Part shown: positions 34,000 through 43,798 of the stretch, piece after piece
Layout: each line of letters begins with the position of its first letter
Position numbering within the stretch: position 1 is the stretch's first letter
Assembly (NCBI RefSeq): GCF_018308945.1
Contig: NZ_CP070501.1
Span: 2,542,001 to 2,606,000 of the forward strand
Direction: 5' to 3'
Source of the DNA: Agrococcus sp. Marseille-Q4369
Lineage (GTDB): Bacteria > Actinomycetota > Actinomycetes > Actinomycetales > Microbacteriaceae
Length of the DNA stretch: 64,000 bases
Program-made: the position numbers and the translations under genes
Notes under the pieces: model-generated
Seen by the model: the letters and a program-made list of their open reading frames with translations, nothing else
What the model was told of the DNA's origin: nothing
The model's database searches: none

Positions 34000-35016
34000 T
34001 CAGTCGAAGACGACGACGACCTTGTCGGCGGCGCCGGGCGTCTTCGCGAGCTCCAGGGCCTCGAGCGCGCGCTCGAACGGCAGCTCGTGGCTGACGATCT
34101 TCGCGTACTTGTCGGCGTGCGCGATGATCGCGTCGGTCACCTCGAAGATCTCGGTCGGGTAGCCCATCGCCATGCGGATGTCGAGCTCTTGCGAGAGGAT
34201 CGCGCCGAAGTCGACCTCCACGGGCTTCTTGTGCACCGCGGGGATCGTGACGACGGCGCGGTGCTTCGCGAGCCGGAGCATCGACTGCACGACGACGGGT
34301 GCACCTGCCGCGTCGATGTAGATGTCGCTGCCCGCCTTGCCGCCGTTGCCGAGCGCGTCGGTCGCCTCGCCGTGCAGGGCGATCAAGCGCTCGGCGACGT
34401 CCTCCGTCGACGAGTCGATCACCGCATCCGCCCCCACCTCGAGCGCGACCCGGAGCCTCGAGGGCTGGATGTCGACGACGACGACGTGCTCGACGCCGGC
34501 TGCCTTGAGGCTGATGGTCGCGCCGAGGCCGATGGGTCCCGCGCCGAACACGACGGCGCGATCGCCCGCCTTCGCGCCGGAGCGGTTGACGGCGTGGTGC
34601 GCGACCGCCATCGGCTCGTTGAGCGCGGCGACGTGCCAGGGGATCTCCTTGGGGATCGAGCGCAGCTGCACACCGGGCTCGTGGTCCTTGACGAGCACGA
34701 GCTCGGTGAGCGCTCCCTGCGCGCCGCCGGAGCCGAGCAGCCCGTCGGTGAAGCGCATCGTATCGACCACCACGTGGTCGCCCACCTCGATGCCGGTGAC
34801 CTCGGCGCCGATCTCGACGACCTCGGCAGCCGGCTCGTGCCCGAGCGGCATCGCGCCCTGGTGGGGCGGGAAGCCGCCGACGCTCGCGTACATCGCGTCG
34901 GAGCCGCAGATGCCGCACGCGCGCACGCGGAGCAGCACGTCGCGCGGGCCGACCTCGGGCTCGGGGACCTCGGCCCACTCGACACGGTCGACGCCGGTGA
35001 TGATGACTGACCTCAT
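34000..35016 (-). CDS. Zinc-type medium-chain alcohol/polyol dehydrogenase
   Basis: A 338-residue MDR enzyme. Catalytic zinc ligands are Cys37 (CGICGSD) and His/Glu in PLGHEP; the NAD(P) Rossmann motif is VFGAGPIGLGATISL, followed by VVVDIQPSRL with an Asp that favours NAD. The four-Cys structural zinc loop found in many relatives is missing: that segment reads DTMRFTDGLLGSGGA. Sorbitol, idonate or threonine dehydrogenase-like activity is plausible. It is divergent from a LacI regulator 92 bases away, which should control it. Confidence 0.87.
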   Translation of the reverse strand: MRSVIITGVDRVEWAEVPEPEVGPRDVLLRVRACGICGSDAMYASVGGFPPHQGAMPLGHEPAAEVVEIGAEVTGIEVGDHVVVDTMRFTDGLLGSGGAQGALTELVLVKDHEPGVQLRSIPKEIPWHVAALNEPMAVAHHAVNRSGAKAGDRAVVFGAGPIGLGATISLKAAGVEHVVVVDIQPSRLRVALEVGADAVIDSSTEDVAERLIALHGEATDALGNGGKAGSDIYIDAAGAPVVVQSMLRLAKHRAVVTIPAVHKKPVEVDFGAILSQELDIRMAMGYPTEIFEVTDAIIAHADKYAKIVSHELPFERALEALELAKTPGAADKVVVVFD

Positions 35017-35107
35017 GGATGCGTTCCTCTCCTCGTGCGCGTCGCCCTCGGCGCGCCTCTCGGCACGCTAGCCGCTAAAACCGTTCATCAGTGGGTACGG
35101 TGGCGTC

Positions 35108-36034
35108 GTGGGAGCAGGGCGCCGGACGACCATCCGCGATGTCGCGAGCGCGGCGGGCGTCTCGCCGGCGACCGTGAGCCTCGTGCTCAACGACGTGCCC
35201 GGGCAGCGCATCCCACCGTCGACGAGGGAGCGCGTGCGCGCCGCCGCCGCTGCCCTCGACTACACGCCCCATCGCATCGCCCGAGCGCTGCGCGAGGGCT
35301 CGAGCCGGCTCGTGCTCCTCGACGCCGGGCCGCTTCGCACGAGGGGCAGCGGGGCGAGCTTCATCGCTGGCCTCGACGATGAGCTGCGGCAGCAGGGCCA
35401 CGCGCTGCTCGTCGCCTACGGTGAGCCCGCCGCCGACGCCGATCTGCTCGCCGCGGTCGCGCCCCGCACCGTGATGAACCTCACGCAGCTGTACTTCTCG
35501 GGCGACGAGCCGCACGGCGACGGGGGATGGGTCGACGGGCTCGCCGCCCACGCGGCGACCCAGCTCGCGCACCTCGCGGAGCGCGGGCACGAGCGCGTCG
35601 CGCTCGCCTTGCCCGACGATCCGCAGCTCGCTCCGCTCGCGGCGCTGCGCCGGCGGCACGCTGCGATCGCGTCGGAGCCCCTCGGCATCCGGCTCGTCGA
35701 GCTCACCGTGCCGCGCGACGTCCCCGCGGCGAGCGGCCGGCTCCGGCAGCTCGAGCGCAAGGAACCGGGAGTGACGGCGATCGCCGCGTTCGACGACGAC
35801 ACGGCGTTCGTCGTGCTCGCAGCGGCCGCACGGGAGGGCATCGCGGTTCCCGGCGCGCTCGCGGTCATCGGCTTCGACGAGGGAGAGCACGCGGCGCTGT
35901 GGAGCCCGGCGCTCACCTCGCTGCGCATCGACGCGGAGGCGTTCGGGCGCCGCGCCGCCCGACGCGCCCTGCACCTCGACCCGGGACCGTGGGCCCACCC
36001 GCGGAGCGAGGTCGTCGCGCGCGAGACGACGTGA
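35108..36034 (+). CDS. LacI-family transcriptional regulator
   Basis: A 308-residue regulator from GTG 35108. The N-terminal helix-turn-helix TIRDVASAAGVSPATVSLVL is canonical, followed by hinge-region text (YTPHRIARALREG) and a periplasmic-binding-like ligand domain with VIGFDEGEHAAL near the end. It is divergent from the dehydrogenase gene and convergent with the isomerase gene, so it probably responds to the sugar or polyol that those enzymes use. No perfect operator palindrome is obvious in the 91-base gap. Confidence 0.9.
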   Translation: MGAGRRTTIRDVASAAGVSPATVSLVLNDVPGQRIPPSTRERVRAAAAALDYTPHRIARALREGSSRLVLLDAGPLRTRGSGASFIAGLDDELRQQGHALLVAYGEPAADADLLAAVAPRTVMNLTQLYFSGDEPHGDGGWVDGLAAHAATQLAHLAERGHERVALALPDDPQLAPLAALRRRHAAIASEPLGIRLVELTVPRDVPAASGRLRQLERKEPGVTAIAAFDDDTAFVVLAAAAREGIAVPGALAVIGFDEGEHAALWSPALTSLRIDAEAFGRRAARRALHLDPGPWAHPRSEVVARETT

Positions 36035-36055
36035 TCAGAGGGGGCGCGTCGCCGA

Positions 36056-36895
36056 TCAGCGGTGCTCGGGCGCTGGGCCCGGCTCGCCCGCCGGTTCAGC
36101 GGCCGAGTCGACCGCGAGGTGCTCCCGCGCGAACTCGAGCGTCTCGGTGAGCATCGCGAGCCGTTCGCGCTCGTTCCGCGCGTAGCGGGTCTTGATCTCG
36201 GCGACGACCTGGCCGGTCCAGCGCCGCTCGGCGAGCATGCGCAGCACCTCCGCGACCGGCTCGTTGCCCCGGCCCGGCAGCAGGTGCTCGTCGAAGATGC
36301 GCCCGCCCTCGGCGGCGACGCCGTCGGTGAGGTGCACGTGCCGCAGCCGGTCGCCGAGGTCGAGGGCGAGCTCCATCGAGTCGCGCTTCGCGAGCGCGCA
36401 GTGCGAGAAGTCGAGCGTCGCGTGCTCGACGTCCATCTCGCTCGGATCGATGCCCGGCAGGTACGCCTGCCGGTCGATGCCGCCGGCCGCCCACGGGAAC
36501 ATGTTCTCGACCGCGACCTCGACGCCGTGCTTCCGCTCGGTCTGCCGCACGGCATCCTCGAAGGTGCGCGCGTACTTGCCCTGCCAGCGGAACGGCGGGT
36601 GCACGACGACCGCCGGCGCGCCGACCGCGACGGCGAGCTCGGCCGAGCGGTCGAGCTTGACGAACGGGTCGCGGCCCCACACGAACGTCGTCAGCAGCAC
36701 GACGGGCGCGTGGATCGCCATGATCGGCTGCCCGTACTGCGCCGAGAGCTCGAGCAGGCGCTCGGCGCTGCGCGTCTTCGCGTCGGTCGTGACCATCACC
36801 TCGACGCCGTCGTAGCCCGCTTCGGCCGAGAGGCGGAAGCCCTCCTCGACGCCCTTCGGGAAGACGGAGATCGTGCTCAGCCCGACCTTGATCAT
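36056..36895 (-). CDS. Sugar phosphate isomerase/epimerase-like TIM-barrel protein
   Basis: A 279-residue xylose-isomerase-like TIM barrel (AP endonuclease 2 superfamily). The ATG at 36895 gives the natural barrel start MIKVGLSTISVFPKG; a longer frame exists but is not protein-like. Metal ligands are expected in VEVMV, the AVENMFPWA glutamate, the TLDFSHCAL Asp/His, HVHLTD and VAEIKT. Role probably in sugar or inositol-type catabolism with the neighbouring dehydrogenase and LacI regulator. The C-terminus is Pro/Glu-rich. The exact substrate is unknown. Confidence 0.8.
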   Translation of the reverse strand: MIKVGLSTISVFPKGVEEGFRLSAEAGYDGVEVMVTTDAKTRSAERLLELSAQYGQPIMAIHAPVVLLTTFVWGRDPFVKLDRSAELAVAVGAPAVVVHPPFRWQGKYARTFEDAVRQTERKHGVEVAVENMFPWAAGGIDRQAYLPGIDPSEMDVEHATLDFSHCALAKRDSMELALDLGDRLRHVHLTDGVAAEGGRIFDEHLLPGRGNEPVAEVLRMLAERRWTGQVVAEIKTRYARNERERLAMLTETLEFAREHLAVDSAAEPAGEPGPAPEHR

Positions 36896-36996
36896 GCACA
36901 CGACGGTAGACCCTCCGGGTGAGTGCCGCGGTCCAGGAGCGGCACCAGACGCTCCGCGGCGCGGATCTGACATCCCCCGCGGCGTAGGATCGGGCC

Positions 36997-38694
36997 ATGC
37001 CTGAGATCGACATCAAGCCGCGCTCGCGCGCCGTCACGGACGGCGTGGAGGCCACGACGAGCCGAGGGATGCTGCGAGCCGTCGGCATGGGCGACGGCGA
37101 CTGGGAGAAGCCCCAGATCGGCATCGCGAGCTCGTGGAACGAGATCACGCCGTGCAACCTCTCGCTCGACCGCCTCGCGCGCTCGTCGAAGGAGGGCGTG
37201 CACGCCGGCGGCGGCTACCCGCTGCAGTTCGGCACCGTCTCGGTCTCCGACGGCATCTCGATGGGCCACGAGGGCATGCACTTCTCGCTCGTGAGCCGCG
37301 AGGTCATCGCCGACAGCGTCGAGACCGTCGTGATGGCCGAGCGGCTCGACGGCACCGTGCTGCTCGCGGGCTGCGACAAGTCGCTGCCCGGCATGCTCAT
37401 GGCGGCCGCACGGCTCGACCTCGCGAGCGTGTTCGTCTACGCGGGCTCGATCGCGCCCGGCTTCGTGAAGCTCTCGGACGGCACCGTGCCCGAGTCGCTC
37501 ACGATCATCGACTCCTTCGAGGCGGTCGGGGCCTTCAAGGCGGGCAAGATCTCCGCCGAGGACCTGCACCGCATCGAGTGCGGCTTCGCGCCCGGCGAGG
37601 GCGCGTGCGGCGGCATGTACACCGCCAACACCATGGCGTGCATCGCCGAGGCGCTCGGCATGAGCCTGCCCGGCTCGTCGACGCCGCTCTCGGCCGACCG
37701 CCGACGCGACTACTACGCGCGCCGCTCGGGCGAGGCCGTCGTCGAGCTGCTGCGCCGCGGCATCACCGCCCGCGACATCCTCACGAAGGAGGCGTTCGAG
37801 AACGCCATCACCGTCGCGATGGTGCTCGGCGGCTCGACGAACGCCGTGCTGCACCTGCTCGCGATCGCGCACGAGGCGGAGGTCGAGCTCGACCTCGAGG
37901 ACTTCCGCCGCATCGGCGCCCGCTCGCCGCACCTCGCGGACGTCAAGCCCTTCGGCGCCTACGTCGCGCAGGACTTCGACCGCGTCGGCGGCATGCCGGT
38001 CGTCTTGCAGGCGCTCCTCGACGCGGGCCTCCTGCACGGCGACGTGCTCACCGTCACCGGCCGGACGCTCGCCGAGAACCTCGCGGAGCTCGACCCCGCG
38101 CCGCTCGACGGGACGGTCGTGCGCGCGCTCGAGGATCCGATCCACGCGACCGGCGGCCTCACGGTGCTCGACGGCACGCTCGCGCCCGACGGCGCGGTCG
38201 TCAAGACGGCCGGCTTCGATGCGGAGGTCTTCGAGGGCCCCGCGCGCGTGTTCGACCGGGAGCGGGCCGCGATGGACGCGCTCACCAACGGCGAGATCCG
38301 AGCGGGAGACGTGGTCGTCATCCGCTACGAGGGACCGAAGGGCGGGCCGGGGATGCGCGAGATGCTCGCGATCACCGCCGCCATCAAGGGCGCGGGGCTC
38401 GGCCGTGATGTACTACTGTTGACGGACGGCAGATTCTCAGGCGGCACAACCGGCCTGTGCATCGGCCACATCGCCCCTGAGGCGGTCGACTCCGGTCCGA
38501 TCGCCTTCGTGCGCGACGGAGACCGCATCAGGGTCGACATCGCCGCTCGCTCGCTTGACCTGATCGTCGACGAGGCAGAGCTCGGCTCCCGGCGTGAGGG
38601 CTGGGAGCCGCTGCCCCCGCGCTACACGCGCGGAGTCCTCGCCAAGTACGCCCGTCTCGTGCAGTCCGCCGCTCGCGGAGCCGTCACGGGCTGA
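36997..38694 (+). CDS. ilvD: Dihydroxy-acid dehydratase
   Basis: A 565-residue enzyme that removes water from dihydroxy-isovalerate and dihydroxy-methylvalerate, the third step of valine and isoleucine synthesis. Iron-sulfur cysteines are visible in [23 protein letters not shown] and [15 protein letters not shown], and the C-terminal [14 protein letters not shown] with the active-site Ser is complete. Length is normal. It lies 32 bases upstream of ilvB and opens the ilvD-ilvB-ilvN-ilvC run. The short gap leaves no room for an attenuator before ilvB. Confidence 0.96.
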   Translation: MPEIDIKPRSRAVTDGVEATTSRGMLRAVGMGDGDWEKPQIGIASSWNEITPCNLSLDRLARSSKEGVHAGGGYPLQFGTVSVSDGISMGHEGMHFSLVSREVIADSVETVVMAERLDGTVLLAGCDKSLPGMLMAAARLDLASVFVYAGSIAPGFVKLSDGTVPESLTIIDSFEAVGAFKAGKISAEDLHRIECGFAPGEGACGGMYTANTMACIAEALGMSLPGSSTPLSADRRRDYYARRSGEAVVELLRRGITARDILTKEAFENAITVAMVLGGSTNAVLHLLAIAHEAEVELDLEDFRRIGARSPHLADVKPFGAYVAQDFDRVGGMPVVLQALLDAGLLHGDVLTVTGRTLAENLAELDPAPLDGTVVRALEDPIHATGGLTVLDGTLAPDGAVVKTAGFDAEVFEGPARVFDRERAAMDALTNGEIRAGDVVVIRYEGPKGGPGMREMLAITAAIKGAGLGRDVLLLTDGRFSGGTTGLCIGHIAPEAVDSGPIAFVRDGDRIRVDIAARSLDLIVDEAELGSRREGWEPLPPRYTRGVLAKYARLVQSAARGAVTG

Positions 38695-38726
38695 CGCATC
38701 TCGACCGTCAGCAGCACAGGAGAGCA

Positions 38727-40514
38727 ATGCCCATCACCGCAAGGCCTGCCCCGCCGCGCAGCGCCGAGCCCCCGACCCTCACCGGCTCGGGAGCCGTCCT
38801 CAAGTCGCTCGAGCTGCTCGGCGTCACCGACGTCTTCGGCATCCCGGGCGGCGCGATCATCCCCTTCTACGACGAGCTCATGCAGCAGTCGGCGATCCGT
38901 CACATCCTCGTGCGCCACGAGCAGGGCGGCGGCCACGCCGCCGAGGGCTACGCGGCCGCGACCGGCCGGGTCGGCGTGTGCCTCGCGACGAGCGGCCCCG
39001 GCGCCACGAACCTCGTCACCGCGCTCGCCGACGCCTACATGGACTCGGTCCCGATGGTCGCGATCACCGGGCAGGTCTTCAGCCACCTGATCGGCACGGA
39101 TGCGTTCCAGGAGGCCGACATCACCGGCATCGTGATGCCCATCACGAAGCACACCTTCCAGGTGACGCGCCCCGAGGACGTGCCGGGCGCGCTGCGCGCG
39201 GCGTTCCACATCGCATCCACCGGTCGCACCGGTCCCGTGCTCGTCGACATCACGAAGGACGCGCAGCAGGACTCGGCGCCGTTCGTGTGGCCCGACCGCG
39301 TCGACCTGCCCGGCTACCGCCCGGTCGTCAAGGCGCACGGCAAGCAGATCACCGCCGCGGCGCAGCTGCTCGCGAGCTCCGAGCGACCGCTGCTCTACGT
39401 CGGCGGCGGCGTGATCCGCGCGAAGGCGTCGGCCGAGCTGCTCGAGTTCGCCGAGTCGACCGGTGCACCCGTCGTGACGACGCTCATGGCGCGCGGCGCG
39501 TTCCCCGACTCGCATCCGCAGCAGCTCGGCATGCCCGGGATGCACGGCACGGTGCCCGCGGTGCTCGCGTTCCAGGAGTGCGACCTCATCGTCGCGCTCG
39601 GCGCCCGCTTCGACGATCGGGTGACGGGCAAGGTCGCCGAGTTCGCGCCGAACGCGAAGGTCATCCACGTCGACGTCGACCCGGCGGAGATCTCGAAGAT
39701 CCGCCCAGCGGACGTGCCGATCGTCGGCGACGTGCGCGAAGTGCTGAGCGACCTCTCGATCGCGTTCCAGGAGCTCGTCGCGAGCGAGCGGCCCGACCTC
39801 ACCGACTGGTGGGAGCGGCTGCACGGACTGCAGGAGCGCTTCCCGCTCGGCTTCCCCGAGCCGAGCGACGGCAAGCTCTCGCCGCAGCACGTCATCCAGC
39901 GCATCGGCCAGCTCACCGGCCCCGAGGCGATCTACGCGTCGGGCGTCGGCCAGCACCAGATGTGGGCGGCGCAGTTCATCGAGTACGAGCGGCCGAACGC
40001 CTGGCTCAACTCCGGCGGCGCCGGCACGATGGGCTACGCCGTGCCCGCCGCGATGGGCGCGAAGGTCGCCGAGCCCGGGCGCGTCGTCTGGGCGATCGAC
40101 GGCGACGGATGCTTCCAGATGACCAATCAGGAGCTCGCGACCTGCACGCTCAACGACATCCCGATCAAGGTCGCGATCATCAACAACTCGTCGCTCGGCA
40201 TGGTGCGGCAGTGGCAGAGCCTCTTCTACGAGGGCCGGCACTCGTTCACCGACCTCGAGACCGGCGACGACGCCAAGATGATCCCCGACTTCGTCAAGCT
40301 CGGCGAGGCGTACGGCTGCCTCGCGATCCGCGTGACGAAGCCGGAGGAGATCGATGCGGCCATCCAGCTCGCGCTCGAGACCAACGACCGCCCGGTCGTG
40401 ATCGACTTCATCGTCTCGAAGGACGCGATGGTGTGGCCGATGGTGCCGCAGGGCGTCTCGAACTCCTTCGTGCAGTACGCCAAGGAGCACAGCCCGGTGT
40501 GGGAGGAGGAGTGA
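38727..40514 (+). CDS. ilvB: Acetolactate synthase large subunit
   Basis: A 595-residue thiamine-diphosphate enzyme condensing pyruvate with pyruvate or 2-oxobutyrate. The catalytic Glu lies in [15 protein letters not shown], and the cofactor motif starts [15 protein letters not shown] and ends NN (IINNSS). FAD and regulatory regions are in the usual order. AGGAGAGCA precedes the ATG. The stop overlaps the ilvN ATG, as expected for two subunits made in equal amounts. Confidence 0.96.
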   Translation: MPITARPAPPRSAEPPTLTGSGAVLKSLELLGVTDVFGIPGGAIIPFYDELMQQSAIRHILVRHEQGGGHAAEGYAAATGRVGVCLATSGPGATNLVTALADAYMDSVPMVAITGQVFSHLIGTDAFQEADITGIVMPITKHTFQVTRPEDVPGALRAAFHIASTGRTGPVLVDITKDAQQDSAPFVWPDRVDLPGYRPVVKAHGKQITAAAQLLASSERPLLYVGGGVIRAKASAELLEFAESTGAPVVTTLMARGAFPDSHPQQLGMPGMHGTVPAVLAFQECDLIVALGARFDDRVTGKVAEFAPNAKVIHVDVDPAEISKIRPADVPIVGDVREVLSDLSIAFQELVASERPDLTDWWERLHGLQERFPLGFPEPSDGKLSPQHVIQRIGQLTGPEAIYASGVGQHQMWAAQFIEYERPNAWLNSGGAGTMGYAVPAAMGAKVAEPGRVVWAIDGDGCFQMTNQELATCTLNDIPIKVAIINNSSLGMVRQWQSLFYEGRHSFTDLETGDDAKMIPDFVKLGEAYGCLAIRVTKPEEIDAAIQLALETNDRPVVIDFIVSKDAMVWPMVPQGVSNSFVQYAKEHSPVWEEE

Positions 40515-41029
40515 TGAGCACGCACGTCCTGTCGCTCCTCGTGGAGGACAAGCCGGGCCTCCTGACCCGCGTCGCCGGCCTCTTCGCGCGCCGCGGCTTC
40601 AACATCGAGTCGCTCGCGGTCGGCAAGACCGAGGTGCCGGGCCTGTCCCGCATCACCGCGGTCGTCGACGTCGAGGACCTGCCGCTCGAGCAGGTCACGA
40701 AGCAGCTCAACAAGCTCATCAACGTCGTGAAGATCGTCGAGCTCGAGCCCGCCCAGTCGGTGCAGCGCGAGCACATGCTCATCAAGGTGCGGGTCGACAA
40801 CTCGACGCGGTCGCAGATCCTCGAGGCCGCGACGCTGTTCCGCGCGAGAGTCGTCGATGTCACGACCGACGCGCTCGTGATCGAGGTCACGGGCGACTCC
40901 CCGAAGTGCCAGGCGCTGCTGCGGCTCCTCGAGCCCTACGGCATCAAGGAGATCGCGCAGTCGGGCCTGCTGGCGATCGGCCGCGGCGGCAAGTCCATCA
41001 GCGAGCGCGCGCTCAAGCAGAGCTCCTGA
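40514..41029 (+). CDS. ilvN: Acetolactate synthase small (regulatory) subunit
   Basis: A 171-residue regulatory subunit. The N-terminal ACT domain ([34 protein letters not shown]) binds valine for feedback control, and a C-terminal ALS-SS domain follows. It shares its start with the ilvB stop (TGATG) and is 26 bases upstream of ilvC. Confidence 0.95.
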   Translation: MSTHVLSLLVEDKPGLLTRVAGLFARRGFNIESLAVGKTEVPGLSRITAVVDVEDLPLEQVTKQLNKLINVVKIVELEPAQSVQREHMLIKVRVDNSTRSQILEAATLFRARVVDVTTDALVIEVTGDSPKCQALLRLLEPYGIKEIAQSGLLAIGRGGKSISERALKQSS

Positions 41030-41055
41030 ACCCAGAACCAGACGAAGGAGACAGC

Positions 41056-42081
41056 ATGACTGAGGTCATCTATGACGACGGTGCCGACCTCGGCATCATC
41101 CAGGGCAAGAAGGTCGCCATCATCGGCTACGGCTCGCAGGGCCACGCGCACGCGCAGAACCTGCGCGACTCGGGCGTCGAGGTGCGCGTCGGCCTCCAGC
41201 CCGAGTCGAAGAGCTGCCAGAAGGCGACCGAGCAGGGCTTCGAGGTCGGCACGCCGGCCGAGGTCGCCGAGTGGGCCGACGTCGTCGTGCTGCTCGCTCC
41301 CGACCAGCACCAGCGCCACATCTACAGCGACGAGGTCGCGCAGCACATGGGCGAGGGCAAGACGCTCCTGTTCAGCCACGGCTTCAACATCCGCTTCGGC
41401 TACATCGAGGCGCCCGAGGGCGTCGACGTCGTGCTCGTCGCGCCGAAGGGCCCGGGACACACCGTGCGCCGCGAGTTCCAGGCCGGTCGCGGCGTGCCCG
41501 TGATCGTCGCCGTCGAGAAGGATGCGTCGGGCTCGGCGTGGCAGACGGCGTGGTCGTACGCGAAGGCGATCGGCGGCCTCCGCGCCGGCGGCATCACCAC
41601 GACCTTCACGGAGGAGACCGAGACCGACCTGTTCGGCGAGCAGGCCGTGCTGTGCGGCGGCACCTCGCAGCTGGTGCAGTACGGCTTCGAGACGCTCATC
41701 GAGGCCGGCTACCAGCCCGAGATCGCCTACTTCGAGGTGCTCCACGAGCTCAAGCTCATCGTCGACCTCATGTGGGAGGGCGGCATCGCGAAGCAGCGCT
41801 GGTCGATCTCCGACACCGCCGAGTACGGCGACTACGTCTCGGGTCCGCGCGTCATCAGCCCCGACGTGAAGCAGAACATGCAGGCCGTGCTCGCCGACAT
41901 CCAGTCGGGCGCGTTCGCGAAGCGCTTCATCGAGGACCAGGACGCGGGCGCACCGGAGTTCACGCAGCTGCGCGAGCAGCAGCAGGGCCACCCGATCGAG
42001 GAGACCGGCAAGAAGCTGCGTGCGCTCTTCGCCTGGGAGCAGCCCGACGCCGACTACACGGACGGCTCGGCAGCCCGCTGA
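41056..42081 (+). CDS. ilvC: Ketol-acid reductoisomerase
   Basis: A 341-residue class I enzyme converting acetolactate to dihydroxy-isovalerate with NADPH and magnesium. The Rossmann loop is [17 protein letters not shown], followed by catalytic elements [11 protein letters not shown] and the knotted C-terminal domain with [16 protein letters not shown] and [24 protein letters not shown] lies before the ATG. A strong hairpin follows the stop, ending the operon. Confidence 0.96.
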   Translation: MTEVIYDDGADLGIIQGKKVAIIGYGSQGHAHAQNLRDSGVEVRVGLQPESKSCQKATEQGFEVGTPAEVAEWADVVVLLAPDQHQRHIYSDEVAQHMGEGKTLLFSHGFNIRFGYIEAPEGVDVVLVAPKGPGHTVRREFQAGRGVPVIVAVEKDASGSAWQTAWSYAKAIGGLRAGGITTTFTEETETDLFGEQAVLCGGTSQLVQYGFETLIEAGYQPEIAYFEVLHELKLIVDLMWEGGIAKQRWSISDTAEYGDYVSGPRVISPDVKQNMQAVLADIQSGAFAKRFIEDQDAGAPEFTQLREQQQGHPIEETGKKLRALFAWEQPDADYTDGSAAR

Positions 42082-42098
42082 CCGACGCCTGATCCGAG

Positions 42099-42124
42099 GA
42101 GGGGGCCCCGAGCGGGGTCCCCTC
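42099..42124 (+). terminator. Terminator of the ilv operon
   Basis: GAGGGGGCCCC faces GGGGTCCCCTC (11 pairs, one G-T) around GAGC, followed by TTCG, 18 bases after the ilvC stop. Confidence 0.8.
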
Positions 42125-42149
42125 TTCGCGTCTCGCGCGTCCTCCTGCG

Positions 42150-42202
42150 ATGTGCACGTTCCTGCGGTTTGGCACGCACACGGGCCGCAGGAGCGTGCAC
42201 AT
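42150..42202. repeat. Long intergenic inverted repeat
   Basis: ATGTGCACGTTCCTGCGG (42150-42167) faces CCGCAGGAGCGTGCACAT (42185-42202), 17 of 18 bases pairing, with a 17-base loop. It is separate from the ilvC terminator and lies 62 bases before the next gene. A dispersed palindromic unit or an operator region are both possible. Confidence 0.65.
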
Positions 42203-42263
42203 CCCGACGCTCGGTGGAGCTCGATGTAGCGCGTTCCCAGGCAGGAGCGCTTGGGTGGGCCGC

Positions 42264-43766
42264 ATGGCTTCGCTCTGGCTCGACACCGCGCCCACGATCG
42301 GCTTCGACGTAGCGGGCCGGCGCGACGCCGACGTCGTGGTCGTCGGCGCCGGCATCACCGGCCTCATGACCGCGGCGCTGCTCGCGGGTCGCGGCGCGCA
42401 CGTCGTCGTGCTCGAGGCGCGGGAGGTCGTCGGCGCGGTCGCGACCGGCAACACGACTGCGAAGGTAAGCCTGCTGCAGAGCGACCGGCTGCACCGCGCG
42501 CTCGGGCTCGCGCGCCGCGAGGCGGTCGAGGCGTTCGTCGAGGGCTCGATCGCGGGGCAGCTGCGGCTGCGGGGTCTGCTCGCAGCTCGCGGCACGCCCG
42601 CCGAGGAGCGCACCGCGATCTCGTTCGCCTTCACCTCCGAGGGCGTCGCGTCGCTCGAGCGCGAGGTCGAGGCGGCGCGCGGCCTCGGCATCCCCGTCGA
42701 GTCGAGCGGCGCGGAGTCGCTCCCGTTCCGCGTCGCCGGGGCCATCCAGCTCATCGAGCAGGCGCAGGTGCAGCCCGTGGCGATGCTCGGCGCCCTCGCC
42801 GCCGAGCTGCGCGAGCACGGCGGCCGGATCGTGCGCGCGGAGGTGCGCTCGGTGCGCACGGTTGGCCGCGGCGTCGAGGTCGAGACCGACGCGGGCTCGT
42901 GGCACGCGAGCGCGGCGGTGCTCGCGACCGGCTCTCCGGTGCCGGCGCGCGCGACCTCGGCGCTGCTCACGGCGACGCGCTCCTACGCGGCGGCGTACCG
43001 CACGGCCGCGCCGCTCCCCGAGCCGATGGCGATCAGCGTCGACTCGCCGAGCCGCTCGATCCGCACCGCCGCCGGTCCCGACGGCGACGTGCTCGTCGCG
43101 GGCGGCCCCGCGCACGCCGTCGGCCGGCACGCCGACCCGCGGCGGCTCGTCGCCGAGCTCGACGCCTGGGTGCGGTCGCACTGGCCCGACGCCGAGCGCA
43201 CGCACGTGTGGAGCGCGCAGGACTACGCGACGCCCGACCTGCTGCCGTGGATCGGCGCGCGCCCCGGCTCGCGCGGCCGCGTGCTGCTCGCGACCGGGTT
43301 CGACAAGTGGGGCATGTCGAGCGGCGCGATGAGCGCGATCGCCCTCGCGGGCCGCATCGCGGGGGAGGAGCCCGAGTGGGCCCGCACGCTCCGCCGGCGC
43401 GGCACGACGGTCGCCGGGCTCGGCAAGGCCGCCGGCGCCTTCGGCGCAGTCGTCGCCGCCGATGCGCGCGCGATGGCGTCGGCCCTGCAGCCCGCGAGCA
43501 CGCCGGCGGAGGGCGAGGGCGAGCTCGGTCGCGAGGGCCTCCGGCTCGTCGCGACGTCGACCGTCGACGGCGAGACCCGGCGGGTGTCCGCCCACTGCCC
43601 GCACGTGGGCGCCCTCGTCGCCTGGAACACGCAGGACCGCAGCTGGGACTGCGTCGCGCACGGCTCGCGCTTCGCGCCCGACGGCTCGCGCCTCGAGGGC
43701 CCCGCGGACTGCCCGCTGCGCTCGCTCCGCCGCACCCCGCGAGCGAGCGAACCGGTCGCCGGCTGA
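42264..43766 (+). CDS. FAD-dependent oxidoreductase with C-terminal Rieske [2Fe-2S] domain
   Basis: A 500-residue protein. Residues 1-390 are a DAO/glycine-oxidase-like flavoprotein: the FAD motif is VVVVGAGITGLMTAALLAG, and TGFDKWGMSSGAM is the second cofactor contact. From about 410 to the end is a Rieske domain with C-x-H (CPHVGALV) and C-x-x-H (WDCVAHGSRF) cluster ligands. Such fusions pass electrons between substrate flavin and an iron-sulfur centre; the substrate is unknown. The ATG at 42264 was chosen because protein-like text begins there. It lies downstream of an inverted repeat. Confidence 0.88.
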   Translation: MASLWLDTAPTIGFDVAGRRDADVVVVGAGITGLMTAALLAGRGAHVVVLEAREVVGAVATGNTTAKVSLLQSDRLHRALGLARREAVEAFVEGSIAGQLRLRGLLAARGTPAEERTAISFAFTSEGVASLEREVEAARGLGIPVESSGAESLPFRVAGAIQLIEQAQVQPVAMLGALAAELREHGGRIVRAEVRSVRTVGRGVEVETDAGSWHASAAVLATGSPVPARATSALLTATRSYAAAYRTAAPLPEPMAISVDSPSRSIRTAAGPDGDVLVAGGPAHAVGRHADPRRLVAELDAWVRSHWPDAERTHVWSAQDYATPDLLPWIGARPGSRGRVLLATGFDKWGMSSGAMSAIALAGRIAGEEPEWARTLRRRGTTVAGLGKAAGAFGAVVAADARAMASALQPASTPAEGEGELGREGLRLVATSTVDGETRRVSAHCPHVGALVAWNTQDRSWDCVAHGSRFAPDGSRLEGPADCPLRSLRRTPRASEPVAG

Positions 43767-43798
43767 GCGGCCGCGTCGGCCGTGGCAAGGTGGTCGCC

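Noticed and set aside
38695-38726. Attenuator or leader peptide before ilvB
   Set aside because: The 32-base gap between ilvD and ilvB is too short for a leader peptide with alternative hairpins.
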